Origin: Silicimonas sp963779765
GTDB taxonomy: Bacteria > Pseudomonadota > Alphaproteobacteria > Rhodobacterales > Rhodobacteraceae
Direction: 5' to 3'
Assembly: GCA_963779765.1 (NCBI GenBank)
Contig: CAVZZP010000003.1
Coordinates: 69,246-133,245, forward strand
DNA length: 64,000 nucleotides
Numbering within the stretch: position 1 is the first letter of the stretch; each line of letters starts with the position of its first letter. Made by a program: the position numbers and the translations under genes. Below the pieces are notes generated by a model. That model was not told the origin of the DNA and searched no databases. It saw only the letters and a program-made list of their open reading frames with translations. Shown piece after piece: positions 27,744 to 36,562 of this stretch.

Positions 27744-28750
27744 TCGACCCATCCCTTCACGAAAGCGCCGGGCTTGTCTCGGGTGGCATCCAGCACCTCT
27801 CCCAACCGTTCCAACGGCCAGGGGCCGCTGAGCAGCGGAGTGACATCGATCCGGCCGCTTGCGATCGCCGCCACCGCCTGCCGCATCGACTCCATCATCT
27901 TTGTCTGGTCGCGTTCGTGGGCGTTGACGACCTCGAAGGCACGCCAGTTCCAGAGCTGCATGTTGACCTGCCGCGGCCCCTCCTGATGATAGCCGGCGAT
28001 CACCAGTCGGCCGCTTTCTCGGGTGATCTCGGCGGCCAGATCCAGCGGCCATTGCAGCCCGACGGCCTCGATGGTGGTATCCGCCAGTCGGCCGCCGGTA
28101 AGCTGACGGATGCGCTCGATGATCTGCCAGTGATCCTCCATGGGGATCGCCTCCGTCGCGCCGCATTTAAGCGCCAGGTCCCGCGACTCTTGCCGCCGCG
28201 ATATGGCAATGACCCGCGCGCCGTCGCGCGATGCCAGCTGAGTCAGAAGCGCGCCGATGAAGCCGATGCCGATGATTGCCACCGTCTCGCCAGCCTGCAC
28301 CCGGGCCTTGGTGTAGATCGACAGCGCGCAGGCCACCGGCTCAGCCGGCACCGGGCAGCCGTCCAGCGCCGGGGGCAGCCTTACCGCCGCGCTGCACGGG
28401 ATGATCTCGTGGCTGGCATAGGAATGGGTGCCGAGGAAGGCAACACGATCACCAACGGCGAAGCCCTCGACGCCATCACCCACGGCATCGACGTGGCCCC
28501 AACCCTCATGGCCAAGTCCGCCGGGATCGGTCGGATACTGCATCCATTCCGGCCCGGCCCATGGCTCCAGGTTCGAGGCGCAGACGCCGCAACCTTCCAG
28601 CCGCACCCGCAATTCGCCGGGGCCCGGCTCGATGAGCGGGCGCTGGATGACGGCAACTTTCCCCGGCCCCACCACCTGTGCCGCCCGAACCTGTCCCGCG
28701 CCTGACTTCGGCAAGTCTTCAGCCGGAGAGGTCGCTTGTCCATCTACCAT
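27737..28750 (-). CDS. Medium-chain alcohol dehydrogenase-like oxidoreductase
   Basis: A 337-residue MDR-family enzyme. The catalytic-zinc Cys sits in EGCGVCASNLEPW, followed by GLGHEGWGHVDAVGDGV; the cofactor-binding GIGFIGALLTQLA lies further on. The four-cysteine structural zinc loop typical of many dehydrogenases is not seen, so it resembles threonine/sorbitol-type or bacterial sugar-modifying homologues only in part. It starts 272 bp from the divergent epimerase gene, and the shared region could hold promoters for both halves of the cluster. The substrate is unknown; it may oxidise a sugar that the Gfo/Idh protein further modifies. Confidence 0.85.
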   Translation of the reverse strand: MVDGQATSPAEDLPKSGAGQVRAAQVVGPGKVAVIQRPLIEPGPGELRVRLEGCGVCASNLEPWAGPEWMQYPTDPGGLGHEGWGHVDAVGDGVEGFAVGDRVAFLGTHSYASHEIIPCSAAVRLPPALDGCPVPAEPVACALSIYTKARVQAGETVAIIGIGFIGALLTQLASRDGARVIAISRRQESRDLALKCGATEAIPMEDHWQIIERIRQLTGGRLADTTIEAVGLQWPLDLAAEITRESGRLVIAGYHQEGPRQVNMQLWNWRAFEVVNAHERDQTKMMESMRQAVAAIASGRIDVTPLLSGPWPLERLGEVLDATRDKPGAFVKGWVEC

Positions 28751-29021
28751 GCCACTGGTCCACTCCTGACTACGAGCCACGCGACAGCCGCCGCAGAGAA
28801 TTGCCCTTGGCGAACATCCTGCGCGCGCAAGGGTTCCGCAGTGGCAACCGGAAGGACTGAACGGGCGGAAGATGATGACATAGATGAAGTCATACAAGTC
28901 TCTGAAGATGAAGCTAAAATGGGAAGCATGTAGAGGTTGGACCCGCATCTATCGGAAAGTGCAGGAACATTCCGGCGAGTGGCCGTTTTAAGTTCCCGCC
29001 ACGACAGAAGCAGGAGACCCC

Positions 29022-30125
29022 ATGTCTACCATCCTCATTACAGGTGGAGCTGGTTTCATCGGCCGCCACGTCGCCGCCGATCTGATCGCCGCAGGTCACA
29101 GCGTCCGTGTTCTCGACAGCTTCATTCCACAGGTTCACGATGGGGCCGAGGTGTGTTTGCCCGAGGAGATCGAGGTGATCTCGGCCGATATCCGGGATCG
29201 CGAGGCTCTGCGTCGCGGCCTCTCCGGCGTCGATGGCGTGATCCACCTGGCAGCGGAAGTCGGCGTCGGGCAGTCGATGTACGAAATCTCGCGCTACGTC
29301 GGCGCCAACGACCTGGGCACTGCCATTCTGCTGGAAGCGATCTACGAGCACCCGGTGAACCGGCTCGTGGTGGCGTCATCGATGAGCGTTTACGGCGAGG
29401 GCCTTTACGTCGACTCGCGGGGAAACCGCCATCATACCATCCGTCGCAGCACGGCCGACTTGAGGGCCGGTCGATGGGATCCCGTGGGCGTGGACGGCGA
29501 GACGCTGGAGGCGCAGCCCACGGACGAGGAGAAGCGCCCGGATCTGGCTTCGATATACGCTCTGACGAAGTTCGCGCAGGAGCGCGAGGCGCTGATCTTC
29601 GGCGAGACGTATGGCATCGGCACCGTCGCACTACGCCTGTTCAACGTGTTCGGTGCGGGTCAGGCGCTGTCCAACCCCTATACTGGCGTTCTGGCCAATT
29701 TCGCCTCACGGCTGGCAAAGGGCAAGCGGCCCACGATCTTCGAGGACGGCCGCCAGCGCCGCGACTTCGTGCATGTGCTCGATGTCGCCCGTGCCTTCCG
29801 CCTGGCCTATGAAAGCGACGTCTCGAACGAGGTCATCAACATCGGCTCCGGCCGCAGCTATTCCATCGCCGAAGTGGCGGAGCTTCTGGCCCAGGCCATG
29901 GGTCGGTCCGACCTGGGGCCGGAGATCCTGGGCAAGTTCCGCTCAGGCGACATCCGAAACTGCTTCTCCGACAATACCAAGGCCGAGAGCCTGCTCGGCT
30001 TCCGCCCCGAACACCGGCTGGAAGACTCGCTCGACGACCTCGTAGCCTGGGTCCGCGACGCACGCTTTACCGATAACGGCGCCAGGATGCGCAACGAGTT
30101 GGAAGCGCGGGGGCTCGTCTCGTGA
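29022..30125 (+). CDS. Extended SDR NAD-dependent sugar epimerase/dehydratase
   Basis: A 367-residue extended short-chain dehydrogenase. The NAD motif GGAGFIG lies at residues 8-14, the SSMSVYG strand near residue 119, and the catalytic pair Tyr179/Lys183 in YALTK. About 55 residues separate the Ser and Tyr motifs, longer than in UDP-glucose epimerase, and this region contains a Trp- and Asp-rich insertion. The substrate pocket is thus unusual. It opens the right-hand operon of the cluster and overlaps the next gene by 4 bp (GTGA). Probably acts on a nucleotide-activated sugar; the exact sugar is not deducible. Confidence 0.88.
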   Translation: MSTILITGGAGFIGRHVAADLIAAGHSVRVLDSFIPQVHDGAEVCLPEEIEVISADIRDREALRRGLSGVDGVIHLAAEVGVGQSMYEISRYVGANDLGTAILLEAIYEHPVNRLVVASSMSVYGEGLYVDSRGNRHHTIRRSTADLRAGRWDPVGVDGETLEAQPTDEEKRPDLASIYALTKFAQEREALIFGETYGIGTVALRLFNVFGAGQALSNPYTGVLANFASRLAKGKRPTIFEDGRQRRDFVHVLDVARAFRLAYESDVSNEVINIGSGRSYSIAEVAELLAQAMGRSDLGPEILGKFRSGDIRNCFSDNTKAESLLGFRPEHRLEDSLDDLVAWVRDARFTDNGARMRNELEARGLVS

Positions 30126-32146
30126 GCGGGGCGGGCGCAACCGGCGCCGTCGGGGTCGTCGAGTGGTTCCGGCCCGGCGAGTACGACCGGGTCGAGGAGG
30201 TTCTGGACGAGATGGCGCGGGCGGGCGTGGTCCGCCTGCGGACGCATGTTTCCTGGGCTGAATACCTGACGCCGGGCGGCCCGGAGTGGTTCGACTGGCT
30301 GATCCCCCGACTGAGCCAGCGGCTGGAGCTGCTGCCTTGCATCCACTATACGCCGCCGTCGCTGTCGCGCACCGGCCGCACCAGCGGACCGCCCCAGGTC
30401 CTGAAGGACTATGCCGACTTCATCGACATGCTGCTGACACGGCAGGGGCGGCATTTCGAGCACGTCGAACTGTGGAACGAGCCGAACAACCTCCTTGACT
30501 GGGATTGGCGTGTAGACACCGATTTCCAGATGTTCTGCGAGATGGTCGGCGGTGCCGCCTACTGGATCCGCGAACGCGGCTGGAAGCCCGTGCTGGGCGG
30601 TCCCTGTCCGTTCGATCCATATTGGCTGGACCTTATGGGCCAACGGGGGCTGCTGCCCCTGATGCATGCGGTCGGTCTTCATGGCTTCCCCGGCACTTGG
30701 GACAGCGAGGAAGCGAATTGGGGCGGCTGGGATCTGCATCTGGGCGAGATGCGCGCGATCCTCTCGAAGTGGAACGACGAGGCCGAGGTCTGGATCACCG
30801 AGACCGGCTATTCCACCTGGACCAACGATCAGATGGAACAGGCGCGCCGCTTCGCCCGCGCCTATGATGCTCCAGCCGAGCGGATGTACTGGTACGGCTG
30901 GCGCGACCTGCCCGCGGATGTATCTGTGCAGGAAGGCCTGTGGTTCGATGCGCGGCACTACCATCTGGGCGCGGTGGAGGCGGGAGGCCAGCCGAAGCTG
31001 CTGGCGCGCCTGCTGACCGATGGCGGCATAGATCGCGTGCGTCAGGTCACGCGGCTTGCTGCGCCGGCCCTGGGCAAAATGTCTCGGCCAGTGCTGATCA
31101 CCGGCGGCGCGGGCTTCATCGGCTCCAACCTGGCCGACGGCTACCTGCGCGACGGACGCGATGTCGTGGTGATGGACAACCTCAGCCGCAAGGGGGTGGA
31201 AGAGAACCTCGAATGGCTGCGCGGCAACCACGGCGACCGGGTGCACCCGGCGCCGGTGGATCTGCGCGACGCCCGAACGGTGTCCCAGACGGTGCGAGAG
31301 ATCCGGCCCGAGGTGGTTTTCCATTTCGCCGCTCAGACCGCGGTGACGACCAGCCTGGCCGATCCAGTCGATGATTTCGAGGTCAACGCCAGGGGAACGT
31401 TGAACCTTCTTGAGGCGATCCGCGCTACCGGGCGCCCGGTGCCGGTGCTCTACTCTTCGACCAACAAGGTGTTCGGCGCACTCGAAGACCTGAAGATCGA
31501 CGAGAATAGTGACGGCTGCGCCCCGCAAGATCCCGCGATCCGTGAGAATGGCGTGGGCGACAACCGGCCGCTGTCGTTCTGCACGCCCTATGGCTGCTCG
31601 AAGGGCGTCGCCGATCAGTACGTGCTGGACTATGCCCACAGCTATGGCCTGCCTGCGGCGGTGTTGCGAATGTCCTGCGTCTACGGACCGCGCCAGTTCG
31701 GGACCGAAGATCAGGGCTGGGTCGCCCATTTCCTGATCCGCGCGCTGAAGGGCGACCCGATCACCATCTACGGCACCGGCCGGCAGGTGCGTGACGTGCT
31801 GGAGGTTTCTGACGCGGTGGCCGCCTACAAGGCGGTCATGGGGCGGATCCGTACGCTTTCGGGTCATGCCTTCAACCTGGGCGGGGGGCCGCGCAACGCG
31901 GTCAGTCTGCTGGACGTGGTGAGCGAGATCGAGCGTCTGGTCGAGCGCGAGGTGCAGATCGACTTCGGCGAGCGGCGCGCGGGCGACCAGCCATGGTTTG
32001 TCGCAGACACCCGTGGCCTGGCTGCAGCGACCGGCTGGCATGCGAAGATCGGCTGGCGCGACGGTCTGGCCAATCTGGCTCATTGGCTGGCAGAGCATCG
32101 CGTGCCGCAGGCGCGGCAGGGGCTGGCGCAGAGGCTGTCCGCATGA
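30122..32146 (+). CDS. Fusion: GH39-like glycosidase domain and SDR sugar-nucleotide epimerase
   Basis: A 674-residue single chain with two enzymes. Residues 10-315 form a beta/alpha barrel of the GH-A type resembling beta-xylosidases: the acid/base glutamate is Glu120 in WNEPNN and the nucleophile is probably Glu227 in ITETGYS. Residues 322-670 form an extended SDR like CDP-paratose/tyvelose 2-epimerase: GGAGFIGSNLADG, SSTNKVFG and the Tyr490/Lys494 pair in YGCSK. No linker or stop separates them and no frameshift is apparent. There is no signal peptide, so the glycosidase-like domain stays in the cytoplasm beside the sugar-nucleotide enzymes. It overlaps both neighbours by 4 bp. Confidence 0.88.
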   Translation: MSGAGATGAVGVVEWFRPGEYDRVEEVLDEMARAGVVRLRTHVSWAEYLTPGGPEWFDWLIPRLSQRLELLPCIHYTPPSLSRTGRTSGPPQVLKDYADFIDMLLTRQGRHFEHVELWNEPNNLLDWDWRVDTDFQMFCEMVGGAAYWIRERGWKPVLGGPCPFDPYWLDLMGQRGLLPLMHAVGLHGFPGTWDSEEANWGGWDLHLGEMRAILSKWNDEAEVWITETGYSTWTNDQMEQARRFARAYDAPAERMYWYGWRDLPADVSVQEGLWFDARHYHLGAVEAGGQPKLLARLLTDGGIDRVRQVTRLAAPALGKMSRPVLITGGAGFIGSNLADGYLRDGRDVVVMDNLSRKGVEENLEWLRGNHGDRVHPAPVDLRDARTVSQTVREIRPEVVFHFAAQTAVTTSLADPVDDFEVNARGTLNLLEAIRATGRPVPVLYSSTNKVFGALEDLKIDENSDGCAPQDPAIRENGVGDNRPLSFCTPYGCSKGVADQYVLDYAHSYGLPAAVLRMSCVYGPRQFGTEDQGWVAHFLIRALKGDPITIYGTGRQVRDVLEVSDAVAAYKAVMGRIRTLSGHAFNLGGGPRNAVSLLDVVSEIERLVEREVQIDFGERRAGDQPWFVADTRGLAAATGWHAKIGWRDGLANLAHWLAEHRVPQARQGLAQRLSA

Positions 32147-33225
32147 CCCGGATTCTCATGACACTGGATGCCGTCGGCGGCGTCTGGACCTATGCCCTCG
32201 ACCTTGCCCGAGCCGCCCGCGCTGCCGGATTCGACGTGGCGCTGGCCGGGCTTGGGCCTGCGCCCTCCGCCGTGCAGCGGGCCGAGGCTGAGGCTCTGGG
32301 CTCGCTGGACTGGGGCGCCATGCCGCTGGATTGGCTGGCCGATGAGCCGGAGGCGCTTGCCGGCGTACCGGAATGGCTCGAGGACGTCGCTGCGCGCCGC
32401 AGTGCGGATCTGCTGCATCTGGCCTATCCATCACAGGCCATCGGCCTTTCAGGGGCGCGCCCCGTAGTCACGGTTGCGCATTCGTGCCTGCGAACGTGGT
32501 TCGATGCCGTGCACGGCCGAGATGTGCCGCCGAACATGGCGTGGCAGGCCAGGCTGACCGCGCGCGGACTCGCTGCCTCCGATGTCGTCGTCGCGCCCAG
32601 CCAAGCCCATGCCGCTGCGCTACGCCGGCTTTACGACATCGATCGGGTGGCCGTGGTCAGAAACGCCAGCGGCAGCCCGGTAGCGGAGTGGTCCGGCGGC
32701 ACCGCTGCCATCGCCGCCGCCCGCTGGTGGGACGAGGGCAAAGGCGCCGCCACTATTGACGCCGCCGCGGCGCTGACGGACGTGCCGGTGTGCATGATCG
32801 GCTCGCTGCGCGGTCCGCAGGGGCAGGTAGCACAGGTAAATCATGCAAAGGCAGCGGGTCCCCTGCCCTATACCGACACGCTGGCGGCAATCTCGCGGGC
32901 GGCGGTCTTTGTCTCGCCCTCGCTCTACGAGCCGTTCGGTCTCGCTGCGCTGGAAGCGGCCCGCACCTCTCGGCCCCTACTGATGGCCGACATCCCCAGC
33001 TATCGAGAGCTTTGGGCCGATGCCGCCTGCTTCTTCGACCCTCGTTCGCCTGCCGATCTGGCGGCCAAACTGGACGCGCTGATGGCCGCGCCGGACAGAC
33101 GGCGTGCGATGGGCCGGCGCGCGCGGATCCGGGCGCAGGAGTACGACCTCGCGACCCAGGGCCGGGCGATGGCGGCGCTGTGGCGGCGCATGGCGCGACT
33201 GCGTTCACTGGAGGCGACGAGCTGA
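32143..33225 (+). CDS. Glycosyltransferase family 4
   Basis: A 360-residue GT-B enzyme. The N-terminal Gly-rich loop DAVGGVWTYALDLARA and the C-terminal FVSPSLYEPFGLAALEAARTSRPLL, with the E-x7-E donor-binding motif, are both present. There is no signal or membrane helix. It overlaps the epimerase fusion by 4 bp and the next gene by one base, so translation is coupled throughout. It is the only classical GT4 in the cluster; the other three transferases are of the CgeB type. Confidence 0.92.
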   Translation: MTRILMTLDAVGGVWTYALDLARAARAAGFDVALAGLGPAPSAVQRAEAEALGSLDWGAMPLDWLADEPEALAGVPEWLEDVAARRSADLLHLAYPSQAIGLSGARPVVTVAHSCLRTWFDAVHGRDVPPNMAWQARLTARGLAASDVVVAPSQAHAAALRRLYDIDRVAVVRNASGSPVAEWSGGTAAIAAARWWDEGKGAATIDAAAALTDVPVCMIGSLRGPQGQVAQVNHAKAAGPLPYTDTLAAISRAAVFVSPSLYEPFGLAALEAARTSRPLLMADIPSYRELWADAACFFDPRSPADLAAKLDALMAAPDRRRAMGRRARIRAQEYDLATQGRAMAALWRRMARLRSLEATS

Positions 33226-34334
33226 TGCGATTTCTGTTCTACACCCACTCGCTGATATCCGACTGGAATCACGGGAACGCCCACTTCCTGCGCGGCGTCA
33301 TGCGGGCGCTGCAAAAGCAGGGTCACCAGACCCAAGCGCTGGAACCCGAGGGCGCGTGGAGTCGAGATAATCTGCTCGCTGACCGCGGCCAAGCTGCGGT
33401 GGACGAGTTCCACGCCGACTTTCCGGACCTGAAGAGCGAAATCTATGGCTCCGATCATGACCACGCATCCGCATGCGATGCCGCCGACGTTGTTGTGGTG
33501 CATGAATGGACCGACCCGGCGCTGGTTGCCCGCATCGGCCGGATGCGGGCAGAGGGTGGGCGCTTCACACTTCTGTTCCACGACACCCACCACCGCGCAG
33601 TAACCGCGGAGGGCGAGATCGGCGGCATGGACCTGTCGAACTTTGACGGCGTGCTGGCCTTTGGCGACGCGCTGCGCCAGCGCTATCTAGCCGCGGGCTG
33701 GGGCAGGCAGGTGTTCGTGTGGCACGAGGCTGCGGATGTGTCTGTTTTCCGTCCCATGCCCGAGATCGAGCCGACCGGCGATCTGATCTGGATCGGCAAC
33801 TGGGGCGACGGTGAGCGGTCCGCGGAGTTGATGCAGTTCCTCGTCCGGCCGGTCGCGAACCTTGGTCTCACCGCGACCGTCCACGGCGTCCGATACCCTG
33901 ACAACGCACTGGCCGCTCTGGCCGAGGCCGGCATCGCTTATCGCGGCTCGATCGCGAACGCGCATGCGCCGCAGGCCTTTGCGCAGCATCGTGTTACCGT
34001 CCACGTTCCCCGCCAACCTTATGTCCAGGCACTTCCCGGTATTCCGACCATCCGTCCATTCGAGGCGTTGGCATGCGGCATTCCGTTGATCTCGGCACCC
34101 TGGGATGACGTCGAGCACCTCTTCCGAGACGGCGATTTCCTGTGGGCCCGCGACGGCGCCGAAATGGAGGCGCAGTTGAGCCGGGTTCTGTCGGACTCCG
34201 AGCTTTCTGCCGACCTCTCTCGGCGAGGACTGGAGACGATACACGCCCGCCACACCTGCGACCATCGTGCCTCTGAGCTTCTTCAGATCGTGAGACAGCT
34301 GGGCGCCACCGAACGCAAGGAGGCGATGGCATGA
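33225..34334 (+). CDS. CgeB-like glycosyltransferase 1
   Basis: A 369-residue GT-B-like protein starting MRFLFYTHSLISDWNHGNAH, with IRPFEALACGIPLISAPWDD toward the end, the pattern of CgeB/GT1-type transferases. It is the first of three tandem relatives. The intervening WHEAADVSVFRP loop is a typical linker between the two Rossmann halves. The start ATG shares a base with the upstream stop (TGATG). The sugar donor is not known. In Bacillus, CgeB is a spore glycosyl transferase, but its alphaproteobacterial relatives serve other surface glycans. Confidence 0.85.
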   Translation: MRFLFYTHSLISDWNHGNAHFLRGVMRALQKQGHQTQALEPEGAWSRDNLLADRGQAAVDEFHADFPDLKSEIYGSDHDHASACDAADVVVVHEWTDPALVARIGRMRAEGGRFTLLFHDTHHRAVTAEGEIGGMDLSNFDGVLAFGDALRQRYLAAGWGRQVFVWHEAADVSVFRPMPEIEPTGDLIWIGNWGDGERSAELMQFLVRPVANLGLTATVHGVRYPDNALAALAEAGIAYRGSIANAHAPQAFAQHRVTVHVPRQPYVQALPGIPTIRPFEALACGIPLISAPWDDVEHLFRDGDFLWARDGAEMEAQLSRVLSDSELSADLSRRGLETIHARHTCDHRASELLQIVRQLGATERKEAMA

Positions 34335-35425
34335 AGATCGCGTTCTATGGGTCCAGCCTGGTCAGCGCGTACTGGAATGGCGCGGCGACCTACTATCGCG
34401 GGATGATCCGCGCCCTGCACGCCTTGGGTTGGGATGTGACGTTCTACGAGCCCGACGCCTGGGATCGGCAGAAAAACCGTGACATCGACCCACCGTCCTG
34501 GGCCCGCGTGGTCGTCTATCCAGCCACCGCCGAAGGACTGCGCGGGGTCGCCGGATGCGCGGCTGAGGTCGACGTGGTGGTCAAGGCCAGCGGTGTAGGC
34601 TTCGAGGACGACATGATCCTGGCAGAAGTTATGGCCGCCGCCGCTCCGAGCGCGTTGCGCGTGTTTTGGGATGTCGACGCGCCGGCCACGCTGGCCGAGA
34701 TGCAGGCCGCGCCCGATCATCCCCTGCGCCGCGCGTTGCCGGACCTGGATCTTGTCCTGACCTATGGCGGCGGAGATCCCGTGGTCAAGGCCTACCGCGC
34801 CCTGGGCGCCGCAAGCTGCGTACCTGTCTACAACGCTCTGGATCCCGAAACCCATCATCCGGTCCCGCCCGACGAACGCTTTCGCGCCGACCTGGCCTTC
34901 CTCGGCAATCGCTTGCCCGACCGCGACGCGCGGGTAGCCGAGTTCTTCCTCAAACCCGCCGGCCAACTGCCCGGTCGGCGCTTCATCCTCGGCGGATCGG
35001 GCTGGGATGGCGTGGCGATGCCGGACAACGTTATCAGCATTGGCCACGTCGGCACCGGCTCTCACAACGCCTTCAACGCGACTCCACGCATGGTGCTGAA
35101 CGTGGCGCGAAACTCGATGGCAGCGAACGGCTTCTCGCCCGCCACGCGGATATTCGAGGCCGCAGGCGCTGGCGCCTGTCTGATCACCGACTGCTGGGAC
35201 GGGATCGAGCTGTTCCTGAAGCCGGGGGAGGAAGTGCTGGTGGCGCGCGACGGGCAGGATGTGGCCGCATGCGTTTCGGATAGCAACATCCAGTCGCACC
35301 TTATCGGCAGCCGTGCGCGTGCCAGGGTGCTGGCCGATCACACCTATGCCGACCGCGCGGCTCAGGTCGACCGGCTGTTCCGTGACCGGCTGGCAGCGGG
35401 TCGGACAGGGGCAGCGGCGGAATGA
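34331..35425 (+). CDS. CgeB-like glycosyltransferase 2
   Basis: A 364-residue protein of the CgeB family: MKIAFYGSSLVSAYWNGAAT at the start, LAFLGNRLPDRDARVAEFF in the middle and TRIFEAAGAGACLITDCWDGIE, the donor-site signature, near the end. It overlaps both neighbours by 4 bp. It is clearly related to the gene on each side, so the tandem trio probably arose by duplication. The three may add successive residues to one acceptor. Confidence 0.9.
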   Translation: MKIAFYGSSLVSAYWNGAATYYRGMIRALHALGWDVTFYEPDAWDRQKNRDIDPPSWARVVVYPATAEGLRGVAGCAAEVDVVVKASGVGFEDDMILAEVMAAAAPSALRVFWDVDAPATLAEMQAAPDHPLRRALPDLDLVLTYGGGDPVVKAYRALGAASCVPVYNALDPETHHPVPPDERFRADLAFLGNRLPDRDARVAEFFLKPAGQLPGRRFILGGSGWDGVAMPDNVISIGHVGTGSHNAFNATPRMVLNVARNSMAANGFSPATRIFEAAGAGACLITDCWDGIELFLKPGEEVLVARDGQDVAACVSDSNIQSHLIGSRARARVLADHTYADRAAQVDRLFRDRLAAGRTGAAAE

Positions 35426-36504
35426 GTGCACCTTTGGACATCGTGATCTTCGGGCTGACGCTGTCCTCCTCTTGGGGTAACGGCCACGCCACCACGTACC
35501 GCGCGCTTCTTCGCGGCCTTCGGGCAGAAGGACACCGCGTCCTGTTCCTTGAGTGTGACAAGCCCTGGTATGCCTCGAACCGCGACCTGCCGCACCCCGA
35601 CTTCTGCGACTTCGCGCTCTACGACAATACCGAGGCCGCGCTGCGCGCTCACGGCGGTCGCATCCGCGGCGCCGACGCCGTGATCGTCGGCAGCTACGTT
35701 CCCGACGGGGTTGCGCTGATCGACCGGCTGGCGGCGATGGACCTGCTCATGCTCGCCTTCTACGACATCGACACCCCAGTGACGCTGGAGAGGCTGGACC
35801 GTGGCGACCGGGACTACATCGCCCCACGTCAGGTGAGCCTGTTCGACCGCTACCTGTCCTTCTCCGGCGGAGCCGTGCTGGACCTGCTGCAGGACCGCTT
35901 CGGTGCAAGAGACGCTCGCGCTCTCTACTGCTCCGTCGACGCCGAGGCCTATGCGCCGCAGGACGTCACTCCGAGATGGGATCTGGGCTACCTGGGCACA
36001 TACTCCGACGATCGCCAGCCGCAGTTGGAGACGCTTCTGATCGAGCCCGCGCGCTCTTTGCCCGACATGCGCTTCGTCGTTGCCGGCCCCCAATATCCCG
36101 AAAGCATCGACTGGCCCGTCAACGTCGAACGCATCGAACACCTGCCGCCCAGCGAGCACGCGAGCTTCTACTCCAGCCAGCGCTTCACCCTGAACGTCAC
36201 CCGCGCCGCCATGCGGCGGCTCGGCTGGTCGCCCAGCGTCCGACTGTTCGAGGCCGCGGCCTGTGGGGTGCCGATCATCTCGGATCGCTGGAAGGGGATC
36301 GACGAGGTGCTGCCCGAGGACGAGGCGATCCTCATCGCCGACTGCAGCGATGACGTGGTGCGGGCGCTGACCACCACCCCCGAAATGCGACGCCGCGCCT
36401 TGGCCGATGCAGCACGACACCGCGTGCTGACCCGCCATACCGGACGCGCCCGTGCGCGTGATCTGACAGACGTTCTGCGCCAACCCGCCGCCGCCAGTTC
36501 GTGA
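35422..36504 (+). CDS. CgeB-like glycosyltransferase 3
   Basis: A 360-residue third member of the CgeB group. The start DIVIFGLTLSSSWGNGHATTYRALL and the C-terminal SVRLFEAAACGVPIISDRW carry the family signature. It overlaps the previous gene by 4 bp. A 58-bp gap follows before the decarboxylase gene, so this is the last tightly coupled gene of the first half of the operon. Confidence 0.9.
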   Translation: MSAPLDIVIFGLTLSSSWGNGHATTYRALLRGLRAEGHRVLFLECDKPWYASNRDLPHPDFCDFALYDNTEAALRAHGGRIRGADAVIVGSYVPDGVALIDRLAAMDLLMLAFYDIDTPVTLERLDRGDRDYIAPRQVSLFDRYLSFSGGAVLDLLQDRFGARDARALYCSVDAEAYAPQDVTPRWDLGYLGTYSDDRQPQLETLLIEPARSLPDMRFVVAGPQYPESIDWPVNVERIEHLPPSEHASFYSSQRFTLNVTRAAMRRLGWSPSVRLFEAAACGVPIISDRWKGIDEVLPEDEAILIADCSDDVVRALTTTPEMRRRALADAARHRVLTRHTGRARARDLTDVLRQPAAASS

Positions 36505-36562
36505 AGCCCTGCATGCCCCGGCCGGAGACGCTGGTCGGACCTGACTTGGAGAAGGACAGCCG

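Noticed and set aside
28813..28837. Near-match to an EcfG promoter upstream of the ADH gene (GGAAC-N16-TGTT on the minus strand)
   Set aside because: One mismatch in the short -10 element; not strong enough to list as a promoter.
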